This document shows positions 1-11,635 of a stretch of 64,000 nucleotides of DNA, piece after piece. The DNA is from Corbicula japonica (taxonomy: Eukaryota > Mollusca > Bivalvia > Venerida > Cyrenidae): NCBI GenBank assembly GCA_038501625.1, contig JAZAYU010001122.1, positions 1-64,000 of the forward strand, in the 5' to 3' direction. Made by a program: the position numbers and the translations under genes. The notes beneath the pieces were generated by a model. That model did not search any database. It saw nothing but the letters and a program-made list of their open reading frames with translations, and was not told the origin of the DNA. The stretch's first letter is position 1. Every line of letters starts with the position of its first letter.

Positions 1-892
1 ACTAGCAGTGATGTTTATGATTTGAGTCATCTTGTATCCTAGAAGTGATAACAATGTCTTTCACTTTGATTGTAGGACATGAATAAAGACAAAGCACTTA
101 AGCCCCATACTTGTTCATGATGCAGAACGGCCTTTAAGAAAGTTTGCCTGGCACAGTTGCTTGGATTTCTTGTCACAGTTATGAAGATCACAGCAAAGGT
201 ACATGTAGCTAATGACTCACAGTTAGGGAGCTCACAGCAAGCATTCACTCTGGTGAATGGCAATGAAAAAGCTGTGAAGAGTAACTGGAATATTGAGGCA
301 TTATTCAGTCTTTAAGAATCTTTGAAACTGTGAATATTTGCACAATGACTAATTCAAGTTTGTTAAACAGCCAGATTGGCTTCCAAGGTTATAACACTGA
401 GAATGAAGACTATTCTCAGATGTCAGAAATCTGATTGGTTGAAATTGAGAACAGTCTGTCAACCGACCAATGGGAAACTTGAGATCTGGTTTTCATTCTG
501 AGTTATATAACCCTAGATCAACATTTCATTTCAAGATTTTGAAAATAATAAAATTTTTACATTAACTGAGCACTTGTCACTCCATCGTTATGAAAGTTGA
601 AAAATGTCATGCATTGAGACCAGCTTTCAACATTGTAGAGACCTATGAACAGAGGTAAATCCAAAACTATAAAGGACATTTGTTTTTAACAGTGAAAAGA
701 AAGAAATATGTGTCATTAAAGAGCTCTGGAATTAGCATTTTCACAAGTGGTATAATTGTAATGAAGAAATGCATTATTTTGTAGTCTACAAAATAATCAA
801 ATATATTACACTGATTAAAAATATTTCCTTTTCTTTTTACGTTTAAAATGCATAACATGAGACAGAACATTTTTATGATTAAGTAAGAGAAA

Positions 893-1140
893 TCTGATGA
901 ATTGACGTTTGTGCCGTCTGATCTGGATCTACACTGATCGCATCTTTGTCAGAAATAATCTAAAGAGTCTAAAAGGGAACAGTTTAGATCCTGATCAGAC
1001 AACAAGGCTTTGCTGGCTGATCTGGATCTACACTGCTTGCCCATGCCATTAAGGCACAAATATGGAGTAAATGGTTCATAATATTTTCAACTTGTGTTGA
1101 TCCAAATCAGCCTGCATAACTGAATTGACCCTTTTGCATC
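893..1140. repeat. foldback MITE family (GATCTGGATCTACACTG type), copy
   Basis: Two inverted copies of a block with GATCTGGATCTACACTG and CTGATCAGGATC-like words surround a TCAGAAATAA word. The same block recurs at 5.2-5.6, 19.9-20.2, 22.5-22.6, 32.6-32.8 and 54.9 kb. The inverted arms and high copy number fit a non-autonomous DNA element. Edges are approximate. Confidence 0.55.
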
Positions 1141-1604
1141 CTGGTCAGAAATAACTTAATAAATCTAAAAGTGACCAGGGTATTTCCTAAGCAAGACCAT
1201 TTTGTAATTGATTAAGGCTTGACAGTCGGTCATGTCAATCCTCGTGTCAAAGAAGACTGTAAACTCCGGCTCGAATGTCTTTTAATGTGGCTAACTAATC
1301 CGTATTTTGAAATTTTGCTGAATCTGGTCTGTACTTGTATTAACTGTTAGTACTTAATACTAAAAATGTTAGAAAATATCCCTCTTTTTTCTTTTTCAGG
1401 TGTGTGAGGTCAGAATTTCAGACTGTTGATTCACTGCAATGTTAGAAAGGGGTTTAAAGGTGGAGTCTAACACCAGGAATGATCGTGAAAGAGAAAACAG
1501 TTATAGATGTGAATGACCCGAGATAAAATATTAGAGGTATCTGTGCAAAGTGTCACTTCATTGCATTTTAGAATATCTGTTGGTACTGTTTACTTTTGTA
1601 ATTA

Positions 1605-1715
1605 TTGAGCTGCGCTCAACCAGGGGCTAGGCTGTGTGGGCAGTAATATGCATTTTCATTACTGCCTATGAACAGGCTCAATCAAACCGAACCTGCATAA
1701 TTGTTGTGTTCGATT
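1605..1715 (+). repeat. dispersed repeat with TAATATGCATTTTCATTACTGCC core, copy 1
   Basis: This block runs from a TTGAGCTGCGCTCAACC palindrome through a conserved TATGCATTTTCATTACTGCC core to CAATCAAACCGAACCTGC. It recurs near 3.72, 10.99, 29.2 (inverted), 38.8 (inverted) and 53.3 kb. I do not recognise a named family; it behaves like a short interspersed element. Confidence 0.6.
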
Positions 1716-2564
1716 GGAGGCATATAGAGTTGCACTCGTCCGTCTGTACGTCCGTACGTCCCAAAATATTGTGGCCTCAACTCCTCCTAAACTATAAGGC
1801 GGATTTCTTTCAAACTTGCACAGATGATCAAGCAGGATGTACAGATGATAATAAAGAAAGGAGTTTTACCTACGACAATTTTTACCAGAGTTATGGCCCT
1901 TTGTTATTACAAATGTTGTTGCAGCAGATGGGGAATCGGTGTCCCAGGACACATTCTAGTTAGTTTTAAATGTCTGTGGTGATTCTTATGAATTGCCTGA
2001 CTGTTGCACTGTTTTATCATAATTCACAGATTTCAATACTACCTGGTAATCTAAAATGTTTTTATGCTCATTTTGTCAGATTTGTTCTTTAAAAATTTCT
2101 AGACAATCTCATAAAGGTTTATTTGTGGAAAAACGTATGCTCTTAATTTGTCAGTAGGTTTATAAATAAATGAAATAAATCTACTGCTGCATTTGGGTAA
2201 GTCAGTAATTACCTTCAGAAGAGTCTTTTGAACTGCAGTATATTTCAGCCATCTTGGTCACATTTGATATGTTCTTTTACATCTTCCAAAGAATTCAACT
2301 AGATTGACTTGGCAAACATCAAGACATATGGGCATAACTTAAGCAGATGGGGTTTTTAATCGTTCCATCAGGGAAGGTAAATGTATATTAAAGTAAATTG
2401 TTTATTAAAGGTTCACCCTTTTCATTAAAATGCCAGCCTCTCAGGCTTATGAGACACATTTTCTTCCCAAATCCTATCCTACTGGCAATCTGAAACCATT
2501 TATTAACTCGCTGGCAGCTCACTGACTTGCTGGCTGTACACTTACTAACTTTCTGCTCACTAAC

Positions 2565-2765
2565 TAGTTTGCTGCTCACTAACTAACTGGCTGTTATCTA
2601 ACTAACTGGCTGTTATCTAACTAACGGGCTGTTCACTAACTAGCTGGCAATTCACTTACTTGCTGGCTGTACACTTATTAGCTTTCTGTTCACTTACTAG
2701 CTGGCTGGTCACTAACTAACTGGCTGATCACTAACTAGCTGGCTGTTTACTAATTAACTGAGCAC
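2565..2765. repeat. tandem repeat, about 20-bp unit (CTAACTAGCTGGCTGTTCA type)
   Basis: Around ten imperfect units built from ACTAACT, AGCTGGCTG and TTCACT words follow each other. No open frame of interest crosses it. Confidence 0.7.
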
Positions 2766-2992
2766 AGAAAAGGACGTTAATAGATACCTCCAACATTTCA
2801 GGCACGATGTGAGATGATTGTGGTACGGTGGATGTGTTTTTGAAGACTGACAGAAGGTCCCACTGGCTATGTTAAGCTGCTTATATGAAATACCGAAAAA
2901 AGCTGAACTAGTAAGAGGTTTTATTCACTTTAGTGCAATGTTGTGTATAAGCATTGATAATGCAGACAAGAAATATAACAAGATTGTTTAAA

Positions 2993-3108
2993 TTTTTAAT
3001 CTAGATAATTAAAAAAGTGCGTAAAACCTGTCACTTTGATTTGCATTAGATTTTTAATCTAGATAATTAAAAAAGTGCGTAAAACCTGTCACTTTGATTT
3101 GCATTAGA
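2993..3108. repeat. exact 58-bp tandem duplication
   Basis: Units 2993-3050 and 3051-3108 appear identical, starting TTTTTAATCTAGATAATT and ending GATTTGCATTAGA. Identity suggests a very recent duplication. Confidence 0.85.
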
Positions 3109-3348
3109 TTTGTTGACAATAGATCTCAACAAATTTGGTAACCAGACAGATTGCCTCCCCTACCTCCCTGGAGTTATGGCTCTTTAGTTGTTTAAATTTG
3201 GCCAAGTTACCGATCTCTGACAAGCGTATTCTGTGGCATTTTTTGCAGTCTTGGTCGGACTGTCTTGTACAATCGTGGTAGAGAGATTAGTTGCAAACCT
3301 GCATGAAATTGAGTTGTTGAAGTTTATGTTGACATCACACTGAAACAT

Positions 3349-3517
3349 ACAGTGAAACCCCTCTATTTAGACCACCTCTAGAGTGTTCTAAATGGCGGGG
3401 TGGTCTTAATTCAGGGCTAGAAAATAGTGAAAAACTATTCAAAGGAACATTGATATAGAGGTCTTGTTATCCAGGAGATCTTAACTTTAGGGTGATCTTT
3501 ATCAGAGGTTTTACTGT
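3349..3517. mobile_element. short MITE with ACAGTGAAACCCCTCT / AGAGGTTTTACTGT ends
   Basis: The ends are inverted relative to each other (ACAGTGAAACCCCTCT at the left, AGAGGTTTTACTGT at the right). Internal words such as TGGTCTTAA and GATCTTAAC repeat in degenerate form. Length is about 170 bp with no coding capacity. Confidence 0.5.
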
Positions 3518-3715
3518 ATCTTCATTTCAGACCAAGACTTAAGTCTGGTCTGTAAATATTTGGGCCGTAACTAACCTGGCCAACTGAACTTGCTGTACCA
3601 CTGAGTCATGTTAAATATAATTTCTCATTGTTTGCTAAGCTGTACTAGGTCAGACCTTTCCTCAACAACCACCCAAACGTGGGATACATAAAAATTGTAC
3701 TGTTTATTGGCGTAA

Positions 3716-3845
3716 ATATTGAGTTGCGCTCAACCCGTGGCTATGCGGTGTGGACAGTAATATGCATTTCCATAACCGCCCATGAACAGGCTAAATCAAA
3801 CAGAGCCTGCAATGTTTTCATATTTGTTGTATTAAGTGGCTTTCA
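3716..3845 (+). repeat. dispersed repeat with TATGCATTTCCATAACCGCC core, copy 2
   Basis: Same family as 1605-1715: GAGTTGCGCTCAACC palindrome, TATGCATTTCCATAACCGCC core, then CAAACAGAGCCTGC and a TGGCTTTCAAA tail that is shared with the copy at 53.3 kb. Confidence 0.6.
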
Positions 3846-3951
3846 AAGTTCCCTTTTTATTATACGCCCTTTTGAAAAACGGGACATATTATGGGAACAC
3901 CTGCGGCGGGCGGGCGGGTTGGCGGGCGGGCGGGTGGCGTCCACAGGGTTT

Positions 3952-4590
3952 CCGCTCTCTCAGTCAAAGAGTTTTCATCAGGTCTTTATCAAACTTGGTG
4001 AATATGTTGGTGTGCATAATGTCTCAACCAAGTTCTATAACCAGCCAAATCCCCCAGGCACTCCTGAATTATGGCCCTTTAATTGTCCAAAATTTGGGTT
4101 TCCGCTCTCTAAGTCAAAGAGTTTTTGTCCTGTCTTTGTCAAACTTGGTGAATATGTTGGTGTGCATAATGTCTCAACCAAGTTCTATAACCAGCCAAAT
4201 CCCTCAGGCACTCCTGAATTATGGCCCTTTAATTGTCCAAAATTTGGGGTTCCGCTCTCTAAGTCAAAGAGTTTTCATCCGGTCTTTATCAAACTTGGTG
4301 AATATGTTGGTGGGCATTATATCTGGACCAAGTTCTATAACCAGCCAAATCCCCCCAGGCACTCCTGAATTATGGCCCTTGAATTGTCCAAAATTACTGT
4401 TTCCGCTCTCTAAGTCAAAGAGTTTTCATCCGGTCTTTATCAAACTTGGTGAATATGTTGGTGGGCATAATATCTCGACCAAGTTCTCTAACCTACCAAA
4501 TCTCCCCAGGCACTCCTGAATTATGGCCCTTGAATTGTCCAAAAACTGAATTAGCGGTATCTGCTCTCCAAGTCGAATAAGACGGGCGTA
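3952..4590. repeat. 150-bp tandem array, four units plus remnant
   Basis: The word CCGCTCTCTAAGTCAAAGAG recurs at about 3952, 4102, 4252 and 4403, giving a period of 150-151 bp, with a decayed fifth start near 4560. A GC-rich GGCGGGCGGGC tract precedes the array. 150 is a multiple of three, which leaves repetitive open frames that are not a gene. Confidence 0.85.
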
Positions 4591-5171
4591 TTTTGTGTCA
4601 GTTTGGCACTCTTGTCTATTTGTATATTCAATTTAATTAAATACACAAATCAGCAGAATTAAGAGAAAATCATAGCTGTTCTAAACATAACTTCTCATTA
4701 AATGAAACAAGCTTAGACCAGGGATTGAACCAGCACAGCCACGGTGCCTAGCCACATAACTCTGAGCAAACTTCATCACCAGTAGCGGACGGATAAGTAT
4801 TGCTGATATTGTGTAATATCAGTGACTGATTACTGAGTCTATATTTTTATATGTCTTTTTATGTCTTCTTTAAGTTGACTTAAGAGTACTGAATGGTGTC
4901 TTACCATCTCATTCTACTAACTGAATCTAACATGTCACATATTTGATCTACACTTGTATCATTGAGAACTAGTGAAATAAGATGGCATGTGTTACGTTTT
5001 CTCACATACTATTCCACATTTTGTATTTCAGTCACCTGGACAACATTCTGCCACAAGGCACAGGATTACAAGTGTCACGTCGGTCTACACTTCTATATTT
5101 GGGCGACCTGGAGGGCCTGGGAACTTCAAGTGTCAAGTCTTATGACCTTCTTCTTTGATTCAAGATCAAGT

Positions 5172-5645
5172 CGATAGACAAACTGTTTTAAAAATTCATC
5201 AGACTGCAGACACATTAACCAAACTTTTCTTTGATTAAATTCTAAGATTAGGTTATTTGTAACCAAGAAGCAACCAGTGTTGATCCAGATCACACGGCAT
5301 GGATGTGCCAGCTGATCTAGATCTACACTGGTCACAAAACAATAAAACCTGTATATATATGGAGTAAACTTAAGTGTTATAACTTTATTGTCTGTTGTCC
5401 CTTGACTTCACTGAATATGGCTTTTATCAAGTAAAGTGTTATTACTTTATTGTCTGTTGTCCCTTGACTTCACTGAATATGGCTTTTATCCCATGGGCGA
5501 CTAGTATAGATCCAGATCAGTCTGCACATCCATTCAGTCTGATCAGGATCTATACTGTTCACATTTGATTCATTAAGTTTGTTTTTCTGACCAAGAAGCA
5601 AAACTGTAGATCCATATCAGACGTGACTGATGTGCCAGCTGACAC
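5172..5645. repeat. foldback repeat copies around a 61-bp tandem duplication
   Basis: GATCTAGATCTACACTGGTC at 5312-5332 and GATCAGGATCTATACTGTTC near 5539 belong to the family at 893-1140. Between them, 5372-5492 is a direct duplication of a block containing TTTATTGTCTGTTGTCCC. No coding signal. Confidence 0.5.
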
Positions 5646-6078
5646 TAAGTATGTTAGTGTTTAGTAAGTCATGTTTTAGCAATTAAGAAAACCAGTCACT
5701 TAGCTAGGCTCCATTATCTTACGGTTTCTTATTTGTTAAAACTTCACTTGATAAATACTAACTATGACTTAATTTTAAGGACCAGTTAATGTCTTCAGAC
5801 CGCAATGGTTCCAGCTTTATATTAGAATCCTACTTCTGGCACAGGTATATCGGATACCTGCTGTATAGTTTGTTTAATCTTAAAGAAATTGATGAAAATC
5901 CAAAAAGTTTTATGACATTTATTTAATATATTTTTTACCTATATGCATTAATATAAATCGAGATAATTTAAAATCATTTTTTGTAAACATGTTAAATCAA
6001 TATAATAATAAAATTAATACACATACTAAAATATGTTCAATCAATATATAAATGTACATTCATATTTTACAATTGATA

Positions 6079-6330
6079 TATACTCGAGCACAAAAGAAAC
6101 GCCTAGTGTATATAATTTCAGCATTTTTCTCTAAATTGCTAAACATGACCGGATACTTGCTGTGTTAGGACATTCATTTCTTATAAGAACCAATGATAAA
6201 AGCAGTTTTTGTGTGTGCATTATACCATGAAATGTTTGTCTTCTGACTCAAAAATAGATTATAAATAAATTCACTGCTTACTGAGAGGTATTTATTCTTA
6301 GCTGAGACGTTTCTTTTGTACTCGAGTATA
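6079..6330. mobile_element. MITE with TATACTCGAGCACAAAAGAAACG ends
   Basis: Left end TACTCGAGCACAAAAGAAACG and right end CGTTTCTTTTGTACTCGAGTA form inverted termini of about 22 bp, 250 bp apart, inside AT-rich sequence with no open frame. Confidence 0.6.
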
Positions 6331-6810
6331 TTTACAATGTACATGTATAATCATCATAATCACTTGTAAAATCATGTCAGTATGTACATTTAAATCAATA
6401 TAATACACTTGCACTTTTACTATATACATGTACATTCAATATATAAATGAAAAATCCTGAGAAAGTTAGATTTTTAAATTGTTACTTTTTTAATATTCAA
6501 TACATGTACAAGTGTACATTTACGTTATAAAATAATTACTTGAAATTTTGGAACTATTTGTAGTTAATTTAACTATGTTCAAAGATCCGTTTGTATATAC
6601 ATGTACATGTACGCGTATAGTCATATTAATACTTGATTAATACTTGTAAATCATTCGAAATATCACCAACTTTGTTTCAATAAAATTAGATTTAAAAAAT
6701 CAAAAGTTCTTTGTCTTTTTGTGTACATGTATCATTTTATATTTCGCATAAAGTTCACGGTTGAATGTAAATCTAGTTTGCTTTGATATTTCATTACATT
6801 ATTGATTTTT

Positions 6811-7905
6811 CAGAGTCAGTGATGCACCAGCATCATCACCAGTACCACGAGAAACTCAAATCTTGTAATAGTGATAATGTCGGCGTTGTCTTGATCACGT
6901 TCACAATCGTCCTCCATTCCTCCTCGGATGGTCCATAACAGATAACTCCACCGTGACCGGATGTTGCAGCTGGCCGACACTGATCAACAGTTCTGCCATG
7001 CAGCAGACGACATTGTTACGGAGGATAGCTCCACACGTTCTAGCTGTGTCATGGCAGGTGAGAGCGGTATGACGTCACCCATATCGATCCTCGCAAGCTT
7101 GAGATGCTGTAGCTGAGTTAATGTAGGAATGGTTTGTATCATCTCCTGGCAGGATGTCATGTCCTGTAACGTTAATGATGATAGGACCGGTGCTGCACGT
7201 AGATCTTGCCACAATGTGGCGCTGGCTCTGGCTGTCATCTTCTCCCGTGGCCGGAACTCGAGCTTCTCCAGACATGCTGGATTCACGTGTAGCTCTCTAC
7301 ATGGTACCGGGAAAGATGCAGCATCTTCAGCTCGTTGAGACGATGTAGGTCCAAGGTGACGTCACAATCACGGTACTGACCTCGTGGTCCGAGCAGTCTA
7401 TCCACTCCAGCTTGAGCTGTGTCAGTGTTGTGGTCTGGCTGATATAAGCATAGAGACATTTAAGGTTACTGTGAGTCATGAACGTATCAAGATACAATGA
7501 TTGTAAGCATGTCAGTCCTGTGAGCGCCGTTATACTGATATCGGACAGAGAGATACCTGGATAGGTGCTGATAGTGTCAGACATTTCAATGTACGGGCTG
7601 ATTCAGTGAGGATGTCAGCCAGCCATACTGGTTCCTTGTCACATTCTACTCTCAATGTCTCCAGGGAGGTGAACACACCAGGATCCAGCGACTGCATGAA
7701 CGCTGTTATCTGATCTGAATCTGATAGTTGTAGCGATTTCACGTTACCTTTATTAAAGTTGATAATGATTTTCAAACTTGTTAAATCTTCTTCTGTTAGG
7801 ATGTAATCGTGAAGATGGATGGAACAACTATCATTTCCATTTCTCACACTTTCTTGCAAACACTGGACCTGCATGGACTGGTAAGATAATTGTTCTCCTA
7901 GCGTC
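6811..7905 (-). pseudogene. gene A exon 5, decayed LRR region
   Basis: This is homologous to the LRR half of the intact gene B exon (about 46390-47600) but runs through three frames. A one-base insertion near 7890-7905 ends the NACHT frame; homology continues in a second frame to about 7565; a net 4-base loss there moves it to a third frame; a one-base loss near 7384 moves it again, and homology resumes at 6984-7286 with NPACLEKLEFRP and TLTQLQHLKLARIDMG. Below 6984 a segment corresponding to two LRR-like units of gene B is missing, and similarity stops near 6811. Leucine-rich units such as LTGLTCLQSLYL are still readable. Short frames, not a functional LRR, unless assembly errors explain all three breaks. 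Confidence 0.8.
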
Positions 7906-9476
7906 ATATACTATATCCATGTATGTTCTATATCGACGCGTTACATCGTCAAGGTCAACGATCGTCTGCAGCTCACCGGAAATACATGTATATACTTCCG
8001 GATTAATACCGCATACAAAAACAAACAGATTTTCCATTTCTAATATGCTTGAAAGCGATGAACAATCTTCAAGAATAGTTGATTTTATAGTTCCGTTGTT
8101 CCATTCAGACACAATGTACAAGGCAGCCATAAATTCCTGTATAGATTTATGTTGAAAGAAAACTTGATAGCGCTTTACTGAGACTTTACTTCTGTCCTTG
8201 CTTTGACTCAACAGTCCGATTTTCAGACAAAACTCGAGTTCCTGCTCTGTTAGAAATTTCAACACAGTTGTGCTGTCAATCACCAGGCTGGATTCTTTTA
8301 TCTTCTGAAATAATGCATAGAACGCCAACTTCCCGAGCTTTAAGAGTAAGTTCATATACTGATTACACAACGCGTTATGTCTCATACATTCTGGGACTGT
8401 AACATTACGTTCCGCGTTTCCAGTAGGAAGGGTCGGTGCATTTTTCTTGTTCAAACCCCGCTGAAGAGTTAATTCAATAGTGTTACTGTACGTTTCACAT
8501 TTCGACTTGCCAATGCTAAGACCATCAAACCAGATGCAAATAAGCTGTAGTAAGATGTACGGAATTAAACGGATATCTCCGAGTTTTACCGAAAATACTT
8601 TTCTGTCAAAGTCGTTCAGATCACGCCCTTTTTCGCCGCTGTTTTCGCTCAGAAGTTTAACAGCATTTGATTTCAGTTCTTTAGAAGTTGCTTCATCGAG
8701 CTGTGAGATTTCCACATGGTGGTCGATGTGGTTTGGTGTGAGCCCTATCGTACTGATCTTCCACGGTCGGGTGGTGGTGAGGACCGTGCAGTTGGTGCCA
8801 TAGTTGTTGTGCGGTATTCCAGGTTTTCCCGCACACTTTCCGCTGGGATGTGTCCACTCATCGAGACCATCGCATAAAACTAAACAAGGTCTCGTCCGCA
8901 ACATACTTTTTATAAACTTCTCAGAAAAGCGTTCCGGATCTGGCAAACTTTGGGCTACAAACTTGATGATCAGATCGTCTAGAAGGCACGTGTTTTCGTC
9001 TTGGAAGTCTCGCAAGTGTAATAGAAATAATAAATCAAACCGTTGTAGTGTGTCTATGTCAACGAATTTGCTGACCGTTGGCTTGTTTAGAAAAAGTAAG
9101 TCAAAACTAGGTAGGTAGTCGACGAATTTGCTGACCGTTTGCTTGTTCTTCATGTTTGGGTGATTCATGTTTGAGTGACACCACGTCATAGCTATATTTT
9201 GAGTAAAGGACGTCTTCCCGTATCCGGCATTTGCCTCGATGTATATATTTTTATACGGAACGTTGTCGTCGTTGAATAACAGTTTCCGGTACGAAGAGAC
9301 TGTCGTCTTTTCGGGAGATTTGTGTCCCTGTCCAAATGCATTCGGTTTGATAAACGCTGACATCGGGGGCTGCACGTATAACTCCGTTAGAGGAACGGCA
9401 TGGTCTTCTACCAGAGGTGAGGCAGGGATCGTGGACTCGTTGTTTTCATAGAAACTTACAAGTTCTTCTTTAAATT
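7906..9476 (-). CDS. gene A exon 5, NACHT NTPase domain
   Basis: The exon starts after a TTCAG acceptor (AG at 9477-9478), phase 1, reading KFKEELVSFYENN when joined to exon 4. A pre-NACHT linker with PASPLVEDH and TELYVQPPM is followed by Walker A EANAGYGKTS (Lys codon near 9215), the NACHT signature FDLLFLLHLRDF, Walker B CLVLCDGLDEW, and a sensor-like TVLTTTRPWK. Further on come PYILLQLICIWFDGL and the winged-helix motif FFQHKSIQEFMAALYI, typical of NLR proteins. A small repeat inside the domain (SKFVDYLPSFDLLFLNKPTV then SKFVDIDTLQ) is absent from gene B and looks like a local duplication. NACHT domains bind and hydrolyse ATP and drive oligomerisation. The frame is open throughout; the start codon visible just upstream lies in the intron and is not used here. 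Confidence 0.9.
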
Positions 9477-10984
9477 CTGAAAGCATAAAATATTAACAAT
9501 GCTCTTTATTCATTATTTTTCTGAAAATACTCCTTAGAAACGCTCCATAAATACTGTGACCACACAATTAGCCGATTAAAGTGCTTCATAAAACGGTAAG
9601 TGTATATTTAGACCCTGATCAGATTTAACTTTCTTCTAGTTACACCAGTGTCTGCTCTATCAATTTAACATTTGCGTTACATTTGTAATACTACTGACGT
9701 AATACTGGTATAAAATTAAGATTCGCGAGGAACGGGTTTTATTCCAAGCTTGCAAGATAAATAGAAAATGCCAAAATGTGCACAATTACAATCTCCCTGT
9801 CAGATACTGAAACTATTGGTGCTTTTAAATATTTTTTTTTGAAATTGAAGGTGCAACGTTTACTTTTACATAAAGGGCGAAAAGTTGTCACCGGAATATT
9901 GACGCCATTCCCTGAAATGACGCCAACAATATGAGCTCAAAAATAACTTTTATGCATTTCGGCGTAAAAATAACATTCTTAAGTCAACATGTGTAACAAA
10001 ATCACATAGAATAAATCATTGTATGTGTTTTCCTAACATAATTGCAACTGAAATGTCCGAAAATATCATAGGAGATATCTTTTCCCGTGACGCGCCCCAA
10101 ATTATAGCAACAATGGTTAGAACACTGGCGCTTGCTGATAAACCATTATGAAATTAGCTTGTGTGTCACGTGACAGTCTAGATAACGAACTGTACCCTCA
10201 CTATAAACGATACTGGTATCGACTAAACAATTATTATCTGCACTCTCTTGCGGTCATTTGTGAAACCCCTGCCAGGTTTTGAAAAGTACCAACAAGTTAA
10301 AAAGTATTGAACTTAAAACTGGAATTTAAAAAAAAAGAGGATTTTCACATCTCTTAAATTTTTAACATTATTTTGACAAATCGCCGCAAAATACTGTTGA
10401 TTATTGTTACTTTTTGGTATTGCTTTATTTACGAATTTTTTGTACAACGATTCCAGTGTTCTGATGAAAACAAGATTCTCTTACTTTTATTGAATCATAT
10501 GTAATAAAAGCATTTAAGTCCGAACGTTTATTTTGCTTTTCCGATTTCACAAAATAATTTTTTATACGAAAACCTTGAGTACATACTGTGATAGGGCGGC
10601 GACATGACAGACGAATTATCATACGACTAATGTTTAATCTGTTCCTACCGGCCTTAGAGATTCAAACGAGTCATTTTATCACAACAATCACCATTTAATA
10701 TCGATTTAAATTGATAACACAAATCGAATATGGCCATTACGTCACTGTAGTGCACATGTTCATCCCTAAAAGTTAGTTACTCTCCACTCTACGTCCACTC
10801 CCACTGATACGTCGCAAGAACCAGTTCATGACTACTTTATATAATCAAGATACAAGTTTAAATATAAATAATATTATTGATAACTGGAATATGAATCTGG
10901 TTTAAGTTTCACAAACTAACTCAAGCAATTACTCAGTAACAAAACTCCGCTATAAAATAATCATTTTGAGACAGTTAACTTCGC

Positions 10985-11060
10985 GAATCCACGGCGGTTA
11001 GGTGGCGTGGTCAGTAATATGCATTTCCATAACTGCTAATGATTAGGCTCAATCTAAACC
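10985..11060 (+). repeat. dispersed repeat, partial copy 3 (TATGCATTTCCATAACTGC core)
   Basis: GCGGTTAGGTGGCGTGGTCAG then TAATATGCATTTCCATAACTGC and GGCTCAATCTAAACCGAA match the family at 1605-1715; the TGCGCTCAACC head is lost. Confidence 0.5.
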
Positions 11061-11124
11061 GAATATGATAGTTGACGTGTTCCTTTTTCATCTATTTAAA
11101 ATAATTACCTAGGTGATATGGTTC

Positions 11125-11605
11125 TCGGTCAAGGTGGCCATACCACGTGCTTTTTGACGTCATTTTTGGTATATCGCACTGGCGCTTGACCAGCCGCCCC
11201 ACCCCCTGCTAACTCTTACTAATACGCCCTTTTTTTTGTAAAAATGGTGTCAAGTCACTAATATTATTCCAACCATCGATTCAAATTTTCCAAGCCTTGT
11301 AAATATTTTATTAACTAACCATTTTCGACGAATTTCGTGATTCGGGGCAAATGCTGAAATTGAATGATATCAATTGTATCAGTATTTCCCTCAAATCACA
11401 GGCAAAAGTTTACACAAGGTGACAAATGTATATACAACCGTGGGTAGTGTTTAACTTTTCCCTTAGAATGCGTAAAATTTCCTAAAACATGGTGAACAAA
11501 TAAAATACTTACAAGGCTTCGAAGATTTGAATCGATTGGGGTTTTTTCTTGTCGAAATACCAAAAAATGACGTCACAAACCACGTGGTATTCCCACCTTG
11601 TTAGT
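11125..11605. mobile_element. foldback element, 480 bp, long inverted ends
   Basis: Left end AAGGTGGCCATACCACGTGC with TTGACGTCATTTTTGGTAT is matched, inverted, at 11557-11600 (ATACCAAAAAATGACGTCA, CCACGTGGTATTCCCACCTT). An inner pair also folds: CCAACCATCGATTCAAAT with CAAGCCTTGTAA near 11270-11310, and TTACAAGGCTTCGAAGATTT with GAATCGATTGGGG near 11510-11540. The whole unit can fold back on itself. It has no coding capacity. Confidence 0.7.
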
Positions 11606-11635
11606 GTATTTTATTGACGCATCAAAATAAAATAA

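Larger units (their letters stand above)
1..6810. other. 3' flank of gene A, no gene recognised
   Basis: No open frame here resembles a known protein or has convincing splice-site context. The stretch is AT-rich and holds dispersed foldback repeats, a MITE near 3.4 kb, several tandem repeats and very AT-rich sequence from about 5.9 to 6.8 kb. No counterpart of the linker or protease exons of gene B was found by eye here. Positions 1-890 show nothing I can name. Confidence 0.5.

Noticed and set aside
3679..4519. Two overlapping frames of about 228 codons
   Set aside because: They cross the dispersed repeat and the 150-bp tandem array; same peptides repeat every 50 residues.
8480..9451. Plus-strand frames of 70-107 codons
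   Set aside because: Antisense shadows of the NACHT exon of gene A.
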